From NCBI GenBank assembly GCA_963797535.1, contig CAWCPQ010000005.1, positions 248,001 to 312,000 on the forward strand: a DNA stretch of 64,000 nt, written 5' to 3'. Under the pieces are notes generated by a model. It was not told the origin of the DNA. It was given only the letters and a program-made list of their open reading frames with translations, and did not search any database. Positions 53,469 through 62,022 of this stretch are shown in pieces (within the stretch, counting starts at the first letter, position 1; every line of letters starts with the position of its first letter). The position numbers were made by a program, and so were the translations under genes. This DNA is from JAWWOL01 sp963797535. GTDB taxonomy: Bacteria; Actinomycetota; Actinomycetes; JAWWOL01.

Positions 53469-54185
53469 ATGCCGCAGAATGAACTTCACGGAGCAGTTGG
53501 TGTCAGCGCTGCGGGTGAACGCCTCGCACAGCGTTACTCGCTCACCAGTGACGTCTACGACGTCGTGATGGACATGCTGATGAACCATACGTTGGCACCC
53601 GGCTCGCCGCTGAACATCGAGGGGCTGGCTCGCGTGCTGGGCGTTTCGCCGACCCCGGTACGGGAGGCACTGGCCCGGATCGAGTCGGAGGGACTGGTCG
53701 ATCGTGAGCCCCGTCGCGGCTACACCGTTGCCCCGCTGATCGGCCTGCAGGAGCTGCGGGACCTGACCGACCTACGGCTCTTGATCGAACCGGCGACCGC
53801 CGAAGCCGCGGCCACCAACGCTGCGCCCGGGCAGGCAAGCAAGCTGCGTTCCTTCGCGCGAACCGGTGGCAGCGGCAAGAATGACTTGGCCGCCAACCGG
53901 CTGGACATGGCCTATGACGCGCATTTCCACGACATGGTGGCGGACCTCGCCGGCAACCAGGTGATCCGCGACACCTTGGCCAAGCTGCGCAGCCATCTCC
54001 ACATGTACCGCCTGTACCACCACGCCGGTCAGGCCGCGGCGACCAGGCCCGAGCACCTCGCGATTGCCAAGGCGATTGCCGCCCAGGACCCGGACGCTGC
54101 CGCCGAAGCGATGCGGGTCCACCTCCAGTCCGCCATGGAGCGGTTGGACGCGGTTTTCGCTCGCGAGGCAGCCAGCAAGCCGTAG
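53469..54185 (+). CDS. GntR/FadR-family regulator (second of tandem pair)
   Basis: The 238-residue paralogue of the preceding gene has a GntR winged helix (VYDVVMDMLMNHTLAPGSPL, LGVSPTPVREALARIESEGL) and an FCD domain (LTDLRLLIEPATAEAAATNA, DMAYDAHFHDMVADLAGNQV, PEHLAIAKAIAAQDP). It converges with the fuconate dehydratase gene (43-bp gap) and probably senses the sugar acid made or used by that enzyme. Confidence 0.87.
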   Translation: MPQNELHGAVGVSAAGERLAQRYSLTSDVYDVVMDMLMNHTLAPGSPLNIEGLARVLGVSPTPVREALARIESEGLVDREPRRGYTVAPLIGLQELRDLTDLRLLIEPATAEAAATNAAPGQASKLRSFARTGGSGKNDLAANRLDMAYDAHFHDMVADLAGNQVIRDTLAKLRSHLHMYRLYHHAGQAAATRPEHLAIAKAIAAQDPDAAAEAMRVHLQSAMERLDAVFAREAASKP

Positions 54186-54228
54186 CCGGCCCATGGGTCA
54201 CCTCGCGGCAGAGATCCTTGCAGGTCAG

Positions 54229-55536
54229 CTACGAGGCTTGTTCGGACCACACTCTCCCATCGGGAAAGCGGTAGTCCGCCAGCGTTTCCGGCAACATCTG
54301 GCTGCTGAAGCCCGGCTGGCTGGGTGCCCGGTAGTGGCCGTCCTCGATGACGACCGGTTCCAGGAAATGCTCGTGAAGATGATCGACGTACTCGATGACC
54401 CGGCCTTCCGACCGGCCACTCACCGCAACCAGGTCGAACATGGCAAGGTGTTGCACGAGCTCGCACAACCCGACTCCCCCGGCGTGCGGGCACACGGGCA
54501 CGCCGAACTTGGCGGCGAGCAGGAGGATCGCGATGTTCTCGTTGACGCCTCCGACCCGGGTCGCGTCGAGCTGCAATATGTCCAGTGAACCAGCGGCGAG
54601 CATCTGCTTGAACACGATCCGGTTGGCGATGTGCTCGCCGGTCGCGACGAGCACTGGCGCGACGCCGTCCCGGATCTTTGCGTGGCCCAGGATGTCGTCG
54701 GGGCTCGTCGGTTCTTCGATCCACAGCGGCCGGAACTCGGCCAGCTTGCGCATCCAGTCGATCGCCTCACCCACCTCCCAACGTTGGTTGGCGTCGACGC
54801 AGATGTCGATGTCCGGCCCCACGCAGGCCCTGGCAATGCCCATCCGGCGAACGTCTTCCTCGACATCGCGCCCAACCTTGAGCTTGATCATCCGGAAGCC
54901 GTCCTGCACCGCCTCTTTCGCGAGCCGCTCAAGCTTGGCGTCGTCGTAGCCGAGCCAGCCGGGACTCGTCGTGTACGCCGGATAGCCCTCCTCCCGGAGG
55001 AGCTCGGCTCGACCGGCTCTGCCGGGTTCGGCGGCGCGCAGGATCGCCAGCGCCTGGTCGGGGGTCAGGACGTCGGACAGGTAGCGGAAGTCGACCAGGT
55101 CGACGATCGCCTCCGGTGACAGGGCGGCCAGCAGCTCCCAGAGCGGCTTGCCCTCGCGCTTGGCTCGCAGGTCCCACAGCGCGTTGAGGACAGCGCCGGT
55201 GGCCATGTGGATGACGCCCTTCTCGGGGCCGAGCCAGCGCAGCTGTGGCTCTGCCACGAGCTCGCGACCGAGGTCACCGAGATGTTGCAGCGTGTCCTCG
55301 ACGTCTCTCCCGACGATCCAGCCAGCCAGGGCGCGGATCGCTTCGGTCTGCACGTCGTTGCCGCGACCGGTCGTGAACACAAAGCCATGACCCTCGAGCC
55401 CGTCATCGGCATCAGTCGAGATAACGACGTACGCGGCGGAGTAGTCCGGTGCCGGGTTCATCGCGTCGGAACCATCCAGGTGCTGCGAGGTCGGGAACCT
55501 CACGTCCTGAGTTGCGAGAGCGGCGAAACGCGCCAT
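54229..55536 (-). CDS. L-fuconate dehydratase-like enolase-superfamily enzyme
   Basis: The 435-residue protein starts MARFAALATQDVRFPTSQHL then DGSDAMNPAPDYSAAYVVIS, the characteristic start of L-fuconate dehydratases. It shows KLKVG (KxK), the metal ligands in VDANQRW, WIEEPTSPDD and GEHIANR, and the catalytic His in CPHAGGVGLCELVQHLAMFD. It converts L-fuconate to 2-keto-3-deoxy-L-fuconate. ATG 55536 gives the family length; the frame runs on to 55650. The perfect ATCCTATAGGAT palindrome lies 23 bp upstream and the divergent ABC importer starts at 55807. Confidence 0.88.
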   Translation of the reverse strand: MARFAALATQDVRFPTSQHLDGSDAMNPAPDYSAAYVVISTDADDGLEGHGFVFTTGRGNDVQTEAIRALAGWIVGRDVEDTLQHLGDLGRELVAEPQLRWLGPEKGVIHMATGAVLNALWDLRAKREGKPLWELLAALSPEAIVDLVDFRYLSDVLTPDQALAILRAAEPGRAGRAELLREEGYPAYTTSPGWLGYDDAKLERLAKEAVQDGFRMIKLKVGRDVEEDVRRMGIARACVGPDIDICVDANQRWEVGEAIDWMRKLAEFRPLWIEEPTSPDDILGHAKIRDGVAPVLVATGEHIANRIVFKQMLAAGSLDILQLDATRVGGVNENIAILLLAAKFGVPVCPHAGGVGLCELVQHLAMFDLVAVSGRSEGRVIEYVDHLHEHFLEPVVIEDGHYRAPSQPGFSSQMLPETLADYRFPDGRVWSEQAS

Positions 55537-55558
55537 TCGGCTGGGTAACCCTTCAGGA

Positions 55559-55570
55559 ATCCTATAGGAT
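55559..55570. promoter_or_regulatory. ATCCTATAGGAT operator copy 2 (perfect palindrome)
   Basis: This perfect 12-bp palindrome lies 23 bp upstream of the fuconate dehydratase start codon. It is placed to block its promoter or transcription start. Confidence 0.75.
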
Positions 55571-55741
55571 CTTTCCAATCGGCAACAGAGGACGATAGCG
55601 TGCGCCGCAAAAAGTAGCAAGCAGCCCGCCGGACATCGCTGACAGGGCACGAGATTGCTGCGATTTGGTAACGGTCCTCCCTGCAGGAGGCCATAACGCG
55701 GTGGAAGGGGTTACCTTAACCGCCGATCTCCCCTACGCTAC

Positions 55742-55751
55742 ATCCTATAGG
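55742..55751. promoter_or_regulatory. ATCCTATAGG operator copy 3
   Basis: ATCCTATAGG followed by AAA lies 56 bp upstream of the ribose-type permease gene, on the other side of the divergent region from copy 2. Confidence 0.72.
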
Positions 55752-55806
55752 AAATTCTCAGCCCACCACCCGAACCGGGCCGGAGGCCCACGAGAGGGGC
55801 TCGAGC

Positions 55807-56931
55807 GTGCTGGATCCGCAGTCGGCTGCGGCCGGATCGACCCTCGGTGTCGAGCCCGGCGCTGCGACGACCGACCCACCCGAGGCAGCGCCCGTCATCG
55901 AGGGCGACTCCAAGACGATCAAGGCCGTGCTTTTCGCGCTCAAGGGTGGCCCGCTGTTCATCCTCGGCCTGCTGGTCATCGTGCTGTGGGCGTTTACCGA
56001 GAATCACGTGTTCATGTCGTTCGGCAACATCGGCAACGTCCTCCAGCAGTCCGCCGGCGTCTGCATCATCGCGTTGGGCCAGCTGATGGTCATCCTCACC
56101 AGGGGTATCGACCTGTCGATCGGCTCGAACGTCTCCCTCTGCTGCGTGATCGTCACCGTCGTCTACCGCGACACCCACTCGCCTTTCCTGGCCATTACGG
56201 CGGCCGTCCTCACCGGGCTTGCCGTGGGGGTCGTCAACGGCGTGATCCTGGTCAAGGGCCGGTTGCCGCACCCCTTCATCGCCACCCTCGCCACCCTCAG
56301 CATCTGTGCGGGCCTGGCTCTCTACATCGCGAGCTCCTTCGCGGACGGCAACACGATCGTGGGAGCTCCGTGGCTCGTCGACCTCCTCGGTGGCGGCCGG
56401 ATCACCAGCATCCCCGGCGTGAGCAAGATCGGCTGGTTCCCCTGGGCAGCGGTGGTCGTCGTCGGCTTCACGATCATCTGCTGGATCATCCTGCGCAAGC
56501 TCGTCTGGGGCCGCTGGATCTACGCGACCGGTGGCAGCCCCGAGGCAGCCGTCCGGACCGGTCTCCCGTACAACGGCGTCCTGATCTCGGTCTACGTCCT
56601 CAGCGGCCTGTCCGGAGCCATCGGCGCCCTGCTGTTCGTGGGCAGCGCTAACGCCGGGTCACCCTTCACCGGGCAGGGCATGGAGCTCAACGCGATCGCA
56701 GCCGTGATCATCGGCGGCGGCAGCTTCCTCGGCGGCCGCGGCACAGTGCTCAACGCCCTGACCGGAGCACTGATCATCGGCGTCATCCACAACGGCCTCA
56801 ACCTGCTGGGCTACGACCCGAACTGGCAGTACATCGCCACCGGCGTCGTCATCGTCATCGCCGTCGAGCTCGACGTGATCCGGGCCTACTACGAAAACAA
56901 GTTCCGCAGTCTTCAAGCGAGGCTCGCATGA
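55807..56931 (+). CDS. Ribose-type sugar ABC transporter permease (RbsC-like)
   Basis: The 374-residue permease of the BPD-transp-2 family has about ten membrane segments (GPLFILGLLVIVLWAFTENH, SAGVCIIALGQLMVILTRGI, DLSIGSNVSL, VIIGGGSFLGGRGTVLNAL). The N-terminal ~45 residues are a soluble extension. GTG 55807 follows GAGAGGGG. It is translationally coupled to the ATPase gene by an ATGA overlap. It probably imports L-fucose, D-arabinose or a related monosaccharide for the adjacent dehydratase route. Confidence 0.9.
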   Translation: MLDPQSAAAGSTLGVEPGAATTDPPEAAPVIEGDSKTIKAVLFALKGGPLFILGLLVIVLWAFTENHVFMSFGNIGNVLQQSAGVCIIALGQLMVILTRGIDLSIGSNVSLCCVIVTVVYRDTHSPFLAITAAVLTGLAVGVVNGVILVKGRLPHPFIATLATLSICAGLALYIASSFADGNTIVGAPWLVDLLGGGRITSIPGVSKIGWFPWAAVVVVGFTIICWIILRKLVWGRWIYATGGSPEAAVRTGLPYNGVLISVYVLSGLSGAIGALLFVGSANAGSPFTGQGMELNAIAAVIIGGGSFLGGRGTVLNALTGALIIGVIHNGLNLLGYDPNWQYIATGVVIVIAVELDVIRAYYENKFRSLQARLA

Positions 56932-57710
56932 CCGCCACCACGAGCGTTGCGGCGCCGGTCCTCAGTGTCCGCGGGGCAACCAAGCTGTTCGGCGCCGTCG
57001 TCGCGCTCGACGGGGTCGATCTCGAGGTCGGCTCAGGAGAGGTCCTTGCACTGCTCGGCGACAACGGCGCGGGAAAGTCGACGCTGATCAAGTGCATCAG
57101 CGGAGTGCACAAGCTGGACAGAGGTGAGATGTGGATCGACGGGGCGCCGGTCCAGATCTCGTCGGCGAGCCAGGCCAGAGAGCACGGGATCGAGACCGTC
57201 TACCAGGATCTCGCGCTGTTCGACAACCTCAACCCGGCAGCCAACTTCTTCGCCGGGCGCGAGGCTTCCGGGCCGAAGTGGCTTCCTAAGCCGTTGCAGT
57301 GGCTCGACCAGCGCGGTATGGCCGGCCGCACTCGCGAGCTGCTCGACCGCCTGCAGGTCCGGCTGCCCGACTTCGACGCGGATGTCGCGCTGATGTCCGG
57401 AGGTCAGCGCCAAGCAGTGGCCGTGGCCAGGGCCGTGGCCTTCTCCTCCAAGCTCGTCATCCTCGACGAGCCGACAGCAGCGCTCGGCCTGCGCGAGTCG
57501 GCGCGGGTGCTCGAGCTGGTCGGACGGCTCAAGGACAACGGCGTCGCCGTGATCCTGATCTCCCACAGCATGGACCAGGTCATGGCCGTCGCCGACCGGG
57601 CCATGGTCATGCGCCGCGGCCGCAAGATCGGCGAGGTAGAGGCGACCGAGGCCAACCAACAACAACTCGTGTCCTGGATCGTCGGGGCCCGAGGAGGCAG
57701 TGCCGTCTGA
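56928..57710 (+). CDS. Sugar ABC transporter ATPase (single-domain RbsA/XylG-like)
   Basis: The 260-residue ATPase has Walker A GDNGAGKST (residues 44-52), Q-loop VYQDLALFDNLNPAANFFAG, signature MSGGQRQAVAVARA, Walker B LVILDEPTAALG and H-loop ISHSMDQV. Classical ribose transporters use a duplicated ATPase of about 500 residues; this is the single-domain type that must dimerise. It is overlapped by the permease stop and followed by the binding protein. Confidence 0.92.
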   Translation: MTATTSVAAPVLSVRGATKLFGAVVALDGVDLEVGSGEVLALLGDNGAGKSTLIKCISGVHKLDRGEMWIDGAPVQISSASQAREHGIETVYQDLALFDNLNPAANFFAGREASGPKWLPKPLQWLDQRGMAGRTRELLDRLQVRLPDFDADVALMSGGQRQAVAVARAVAFSSKLVILDEPTAALGLRESARVLELVGRLKDNGVAVILISHSMDQVMAVADRAMVMRRGRKIGEVEATEANQQQLVSWIVGARGGSAV

Positions 57711-57771
57711 AGCCGCACCACCTGACCCGCGCCACTCGTCTCTAGGTTTTCGACCAGAAGGAGCAACGCAG

Positions 57772-58863
57772 GTGACCTCACCACTCAAAGTAGTAGCCGG
57801 CCTCGGAGCCATGGCAATCCTGATCGCCGGGTGCAGCAGCAGCTCGAAGTCGACGGGGGCTTCCCCCACGACCGGATCGGCGGCAGCACCCGCCACCAGC
57901 GCCGCGGCGGCCCCCACCACCAGCGCCGCAGCAGCACCCGCCACCAGCGCGGCGGCGGTCGTGAGCAGCTCGCCGCCCACCAGCCTTGCGGCACAGCCCT
58001 CGTCGTCCGGCCCGGTCAAGGTCACCCTGATCACCAAGGCCACCGGCGGCTTCTGGGACGCCATGATCGCCGGCGCACACAAGTACGCGAGTGCGAACAA
58101 GTCCAGGATCGTCCTCAACACGCTGGCCTGTAAGACCAACGACGACACGCCCTGCCAGATCGCTCAGATCCAGGACACGGTCACCAAGGGTTCCAAGGTT
58201 ATCGCGATCTCCCCGATGGGCCCCGGTGTCCTGCCAGCGCTGCTCGCCGCTCAGAAGGCCGGCGTCAAGATCGTGTTCCTCGACAACACGATCGACGGCA
58301 TCACCCCGACCGCTGTCTCCGCCACCAACAACATCGTCGGCGGCCAGAAGGCCGGTGCCTACATCAAGACCCAGCTGAAGTCCGGTGACACCATCGGCCT
58401 CATGGTCGCGGTCAAGGGCGTTCCCAACCTCGACCAGCGCATCGACGGGGTCGCCAACGCCCTCAAGGGCACCGGGGTCAAGGTCGTCTACGGCGGCCAG
58501 CAGACCACCTGTGACCCGAAGATCGGTGGAACGGTCGCTCAGGACCTGCTCACCAAGTACCCCCACCTCACCGCTCTGTACTCCGCGTGCGACTCCCCGG
58601 CCGAAGGTGCCGCCGCTGTCGTCAAGCAGAAGGGCGCGAACGTGAAGATCTTCGGCTACGACGGCGACCCGGAGATGGCCAAGATGATCCAGTCCGGTGA
58701 GACAACCGCAACGATGGCTCAGTCGCCGTTCAAGATGACCTACCTGGGCATCACGAACGCGATCCTTGCACTCGAGGGCAAGCCGTTCATCGCGAAGATC
58801 GACACCGGCACCACCCTGGTGACGAAGGCCAACGCCGCAGGCTTCACCTCTGCCTGGCAGTAA
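57772..58863 (+). CDS. Sugar-binding lipoprotein (RbsB/XylF-type)
   Basis: The 363-residue lipoprotein (VVAGLGAMAILIAGC, Cys21) carries a repetitive linker (three AAPATSAAA-like units) and a periplasmic-binding-protein-4 domain. That domain shows KVTLITKATGGFWDAMIAGA, KVIAISPMGPGVLPALLAAQ, GVKIVFLDNTIDG, NVKIFGYDGDPEMAKMI and TMAQSPFKMTYLGI. GTG 57772 follows AAGGAG (57758-57763). It is the last gene of the importer operon, ended by a strong hairpin 20 bp downstream. Confidence 0.92.
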   Translation: MTSPLKVVAGLGAMAILIAGCSSSSKSTGASPTTGSAAAPATSAAAAPTTSAAAAPATSAAAVVSSSPPTSLAAQPSSSGPVKVTLITKATGGFWDAMIAGAHKYASANKSRIVLNTLACKTNDDTPCQIAQIQDTVTKGSKVIAISPMGPGVLPALLAAQKAGVKIVFLDNTIDGITPTAVSATNNIVGGQKAGAYIKTQLKSGDTIGLMVAVKGVPNLDQRIDGVANALKGTGVKVVYGGQQTTCDPKIGGTVAQDLLTKYPHLTALYSACDSPAEGAAAVVKQKGANVKIFGYDGDPEMAKMIQSGETTATMAQSPFKMTYLGITNAILALEGKPFIAKIDTGTTLVTKANAAGFTSAWQ

Positions 58864-58880
58864 GCGCAGCACCGGCGAGT

Positions 58881-58920
58881 TGCCGGAGCCCGGCTCCCCT
58901 TGGGGTGCCGGGCTCCGGCA
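58881..58920 (+). terminator. Strong terminator after the ribose-type ABC operon
   Basis: TGCCGGAGCCCGGC (58881-58894) and GCCGGGCTCCGGCA (58907-58920) form a perfect 14-bp stem. The 12-nt loop contains a further CCCC/GGGG pairing. Confidence 0.9.
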
Positions 58921-59007
58921 TGTCGGACGACGCGAACATCGCCCGGGCTGACAGATCATCTTCGTGGGTGGCACGCTCGACCGACGAAACGAAAGGGGAG
59001 CGTGCGC

Positions 59008-59475
59008 GTGACCGACCTGCGGATGAGTCGTCACCGGCTCAGCCCGCTGCGGCCGGCCATCGAAGCCGTCGAGAACGAGATCCGCGAGCCGGCCGCGCTC
59101 AACGCCGGCGTCGGCGCACTGCCGTGGACCCAGCACGCCAGCCTCACCACGACCGCCGCCGTGCAGCGCGTCGATGCCGCCACCGCCGGGCTGCTCCGGC
59201 GACGCGCCCCTGACCTTGGAGAGCACATGCCCGACACAGCATTGGCCTCATGCGCGGTCCGCGAGGCCTATCAGGAACACGTTGACGCGCTTATTGCCGA
59301 CTACCGCCGTGCAGTCGACACCATCATGACCTCCCGCTACGGACCCGACTGGGCCACCCGAGGCGACTTACCTGACGACGTCTACACCGCAGAGACCGAC
59401 TTCTATCGATGGCTCAACGACCTCCGCGACCACATCGACGCCGCGGCGAGACCCCTACCAGAAGCGCCCAGTTGA
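59008..59475 (+). CDS. Hypothetical protein (duplicated gene)
   Basis: The 155-residue soluble protein is not recognised. It contains MSRHRLSPLRPAIEAVENEI, REAYQEHVDALIADYRRAVD and ETDFYRWLNDLRDHIDAAAR, mostly predicted helix with many charged residues. GTG 59008 follows GGGGAG. A 3-prime fragment of a second copy lies at 52340-52460. It is isolated between the ABC operon terminator and the MarR gene. Confidence 0.65.
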   Translation: MTDLRMSRHRLSPLRPAIEAVENEIREPAALNAGVGALPWTQHASLTTTAAVQRVDAATAGLLRRRAPDLGEHMPDTALASCAVREAYQEHVDALIADYRRAVDTIMTSRYGPDWATRGDLPDDVYTAETDFYRWLNDLRDHIDAAARPLPEAPS

Positions 59476-59919
59476 ACACCGCGGCTAGCACCGGCCCCCT
59501 CACGTCGGAAGTGGTTCTCACCAAGATGGACCAGAAATCGTGGCCGATCGCTGGGCAAGGTGTTGCTGATCCGTCGCTGCACTCATGGGTTCTATCGTCG
59601 CGGTCAATGCTGATCCTCCCGCCCAGCTGAGCCCGGGGTGTCGACCAGAACAGCTACACCGCTCGTCGGACAGACCCCCGCCAGGGGTCAGTCTTCACGT
59701 CCCGCCGACGAACAGAAATCGGCGGCGCGAATTCCTGACGTCACCGACGAGGATTGTGCCAGGACTAGGAAGCCATCGGTGACATCCTCATGCATGGCTG
59801 TCGCACCGCGAGAAGCAAGAGCCGGAGTGGCGAGGGCCAGCGACGGAGGGACTGTCAGGTCCGCCCGTTGCGGGATCGATGGGGCGGCCGCGCCACGAAT
59901 GAGGGAGAAGGGTGAGTCG
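59476..59919. other. Intergenic stretch; first part duplicated at 52.5 kb
   Basis: The first ~70 bp resemble the sequence after the gene remnant at 52460-52550 and so belong to the same duplication. The rest, up to the MarR start, is open in the MarR frame but without ribosome site or family match. Nothing else was recognised. Confidence 0.4.
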
Positions 59920-60414
59920 GTGGCACCGAACGCACAGATCAGCTCAGCCGAGCAGGCTGCGAACGACCGGCTCGTGCTGGCGTTCGGTTGGCTGCAGGGG
60001 GCCGCGAACCGGTTGGAGTACATCCTGGGGCGGGCCATCGTGGAGGAGTCCGGGATCAGTCACCTGATGTTTGAGGTGCTGCTGATTCTGGGCCGGGCCG
60101 GCGGGCCGGGGATGTCGATGGGCTCGATCGCCCAGGAGCGGGTGCTCACCACGGGTGGGGTGACACGGCTGGTGGACCGGATGGAGGCGGCGGGCCTAGT
60201 GGCCCGTGATGAGAATCCGGGGGATCGCAGGGGTCGGTTGGTCAGACTGACGCAGCTCGGGGAAGAGACTGTGGTGCGGGCCGCCCGGGTGCACGCGGAC
60301 AACGTGCAAAGGCTTCTCCTCGACCCGCTGCCCGCGGAGCATCGCGAGCAATTCACGCGCGACCTGCGGACACTGAGCCTGGCCGCGCGTGACGCGCTAC
60401 CTCGGCTGCGCTGA
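59920..60414 (+). CDS. MarR-family transcriptional regulator
   Basis: The 164-residue MarR protein has LAFGWLQGAANRLEYILGRA, the winged helix (SMGSIAQERVLTTGGVTRLV, DRMEAAGLVAR) and the wing DENPGDRRGRLVRLTQLGEE. The GTG at 59920 or ATG at 59899 may be the start. It lies directly upstream of a DsbA-like/MBL/SnoaL cassette, and a perfect MarR-type palindrome (60431-60452) lies between, so it very likely represses that cassette and is relieved by a small aromatic or electrophilic ligand. Confidence 0.87.
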   Translation: MAPNAQISSAEQAANDRLVLAFGWLQGAANRLEYILGRAIVEESGISHLMFEVLLILGRAGGPGMSMGSIAQERVLTTGGVTRLVDRMEAAGLVARDENPGDRRGRLVRLTQLGEETVVRAARVHADNVQRLLLDPLPAEHREQFTRDLRTLSLAARDALPRLR

Positions 60415-60430
60415 GACGAGCCCCGGGTGG

Positions 60431-60452
60431 AATACCTGACGAGTCAGGTATT
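60431..60452. promoter_or_regulatory. MarR-type operator
   Basis: AATACCTGAC-GA-GTCAGGTATT is a perfect inverted repeat with 10-bp arms and a 2-bp centre, the size typical of MarR dimers. It lies 17 bp after the MarR stop codon and 55 bp before the DsbA-like gene. CAGGTATTGTTCT on its right side may include the -10 region. Confidence 0.85.
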
Positions 60453-60507
60453 GTTCTCAGAGGTGAACCGGTGCTGAAGCGGCCCGGCAACCGAGGAGGC
60501 GCCCCCC

Positions 60508-61128
60508 ATGAAGCTCGTGTATGTCGTTGACGCGTACTGCGGCTGGTCCTACGGTTTCGCACCGACCGCGACCGAGATCGTCCGACGTCACCCCGACCTG
60601 GACGTTGAAGTGGTCTGCGGTGGCCTCTTCATCGGCCCGCGCCGCGTGCCGATCCGGGAGTTCGGGTACGTGCAGGGCGCGAACCGCAAGATCAGTGAGC
60701 TGACCGGGGCCAAGTTCGGGGCCGGCTATGAACGGCTGATTGCGGACGGCACATTCGTTATGGATTCCGAGGCCGCTGCCCGGGGTGTGTTCGCCCTGCG
60801 GCAGGCCGCCGAGGGTCGCGACCTGGAGCTGGTCGCCGCTGTTCAGCACGCGTTCTACGTGGAGGGCCTGAGCTTGTCCGACCCGGCCACCTATCGCGCG
60901 ATCGCCGAATCGGCCGGCCTGGACGCGGACAGCGTGGTCCGCGCGTTCGGTGGGAAGGCTGCTTCTGCCGCCGCGAAGGACGACTTCGACCGGGCAGCCA
61001 GCCTCGGCGTTGACAGCTTTCCCACCCTGCTGGCCGTCAACGCTCACAGCGCAACGGTCCTGGCCGTGGGTCATGCCAGCGTCGACCAGATCCAGCGACG
61101 CCTCGAGGCCTTCACCGTCTCGTCCTGA
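60508..61128 (+). CDS. DsbA-family (thioredoxin-fold) protein with CxxS motif
   Basis: The 206-residue protein of the DsbA/FrnE/HCCA-isomerase group starts VYVVDAYCGWSYGFAPTATE, with Cys11-Gly-Trp-Ser in place of CxxC. It continues with a helical insert and the cis-proline loop VDSFPTLLAVN. With one cysteine it cannot make an internal disulfide, but it could act with a thiol such as mycothiol or as an isomerase. It is the first gene of the MarR-controlled cassette; there is no signal peptide. Confidence 0.85.
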   Translation: MKLVYVVDAYCGWSYGFAPTATEIVRRHPDLDVEVVCGGLFIGPRRVPIREFGYVQGANRKISELTGAKFGAGYERLIADGTFVMDSEAAARGVFALRQAAEGRDLELVAAVQHAFYVEGLSLSDPATYRAIAESAGLDADSVVRAFGGKAASAAAKDDFDRAASLGVDSFPTLLAVNAHSATVLAVGHASVDQIQRRLEAFTVSS

Positions 61129-61173
61129 CCACCTTCTCCCCCGCCAGTCCTCGTGCACGGAAGGAATTGGCCC

Positions 61174-61980
61174 ATGAGCACCCTCGACATCAAGGTCATC
61201 GACCTGGACTTCCCCGTCGGCTCCAAGAACAAGACCGCCACCTTGATCTCCGGTGAGAAGCAGGCGTTCCTGATTGACGCCGGTTTCACCCGCGCTGACG
61301 GCCACCGCCTGGCCGCCGAGATCCTCGACGCCGGCAAGTCCCTGACCAAGGTCTTCATTAGCCACGCCGACCCCGACTTCTATTGGGGCGCCGAGGTCAT
61401 CGCCGACGCCTTCCCCGGCGCCGAGATCGTGGCTACCCCGCTGGTGATCGAGCACATCCAGGCCGCTTATGAGGGCAAGCTCAAAGCCTGGGAGGCGGTC
61501 GGTGTCAACCGGCCCGCCCGCCTGGTCGAGCTGGCCGAGCTGACCGGCGACATCACCTTCGAGGGTCACGTGTTCGAGCTCAAAGGCGGCCACCCCAGCC
61601 TGCCCGACCGCCACTACCTGTGGCAGGCCGAGCACCGAGTGATCCTCGGCGGAGTCCTTCTGTTCCAGAATGAGCACGTCTGGGTCGCCGACACCGCGAC
61701 CCCCGCAGACCGCGCGGTCTGGATCGAGTTGCTCGATGAGATGACAGATCTGAACCCTGTTATCGCCGTGCCCGGCCACCGGTTGCCCACAACTACTCTC
61801 GACGCTAGCCCCATCGCCTACACCCGCGACTACCTCACAGCGTTCGAGGTCGAACTGGCCAATGCCGACAGCGGTGCGGACCTGACCGACGCGTTGGTCG
61901 CCCGCTACCCCGACGCCGGCATGCTGATCGCAGCCCAACTCGGCGCCAAGGTCGCCAAGGGCGAAATGACCTGGGGCTGA
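61174..61980 (+). CDS. Metallo-beta-lactamase-fold protein with degenerate metal motif
   Basis: The 268-residue MBL-fold protein has KNKTATLISGEKQAFLIDAG, then VFISHADPDFYWGAEVIADA. Here the canonical HxHxDH reads HADPDF, losing the second and last His. Later elements are present (GGHPSLPDRHYLWQAEHRVI, DLNPVIAVPGH with a conserved His). Metal binding may be altered to one site. AAGGA precedes ATG 61174. It is co-directional with the DsbA-like and SnoaL genes (45- and 42-bp gaps), a likely operon. Confidence 0.83.
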   Translation: MSTLDIKVIDLDFPVGSKNKTATLISGEKQAFLIDAGFTRADGHRLAAEILDAGKSLTKVFISHADPDFYWGAEVIADAFPGAEIVATPLVIEHIQAAYEGKLKAWEAVGVNRPARLVELAELTGDITFEGHVFELKGGHPSLPDRHYLWQAEHRVILGGVLLFQNEHVWVADTATPADRAVWIELLDEMTDLNPVIAVPGHRLPTTTLDASPIAYTRDYLTAFEVELANADSGADLTDALVARYPDAGMLIAAQLGAKVAKGEMTWG

Positions 61981-62022
61981 CCCGCTCCCTCATTGCCGAC
62001 TTGACCAGAAAGGACAGGAACC

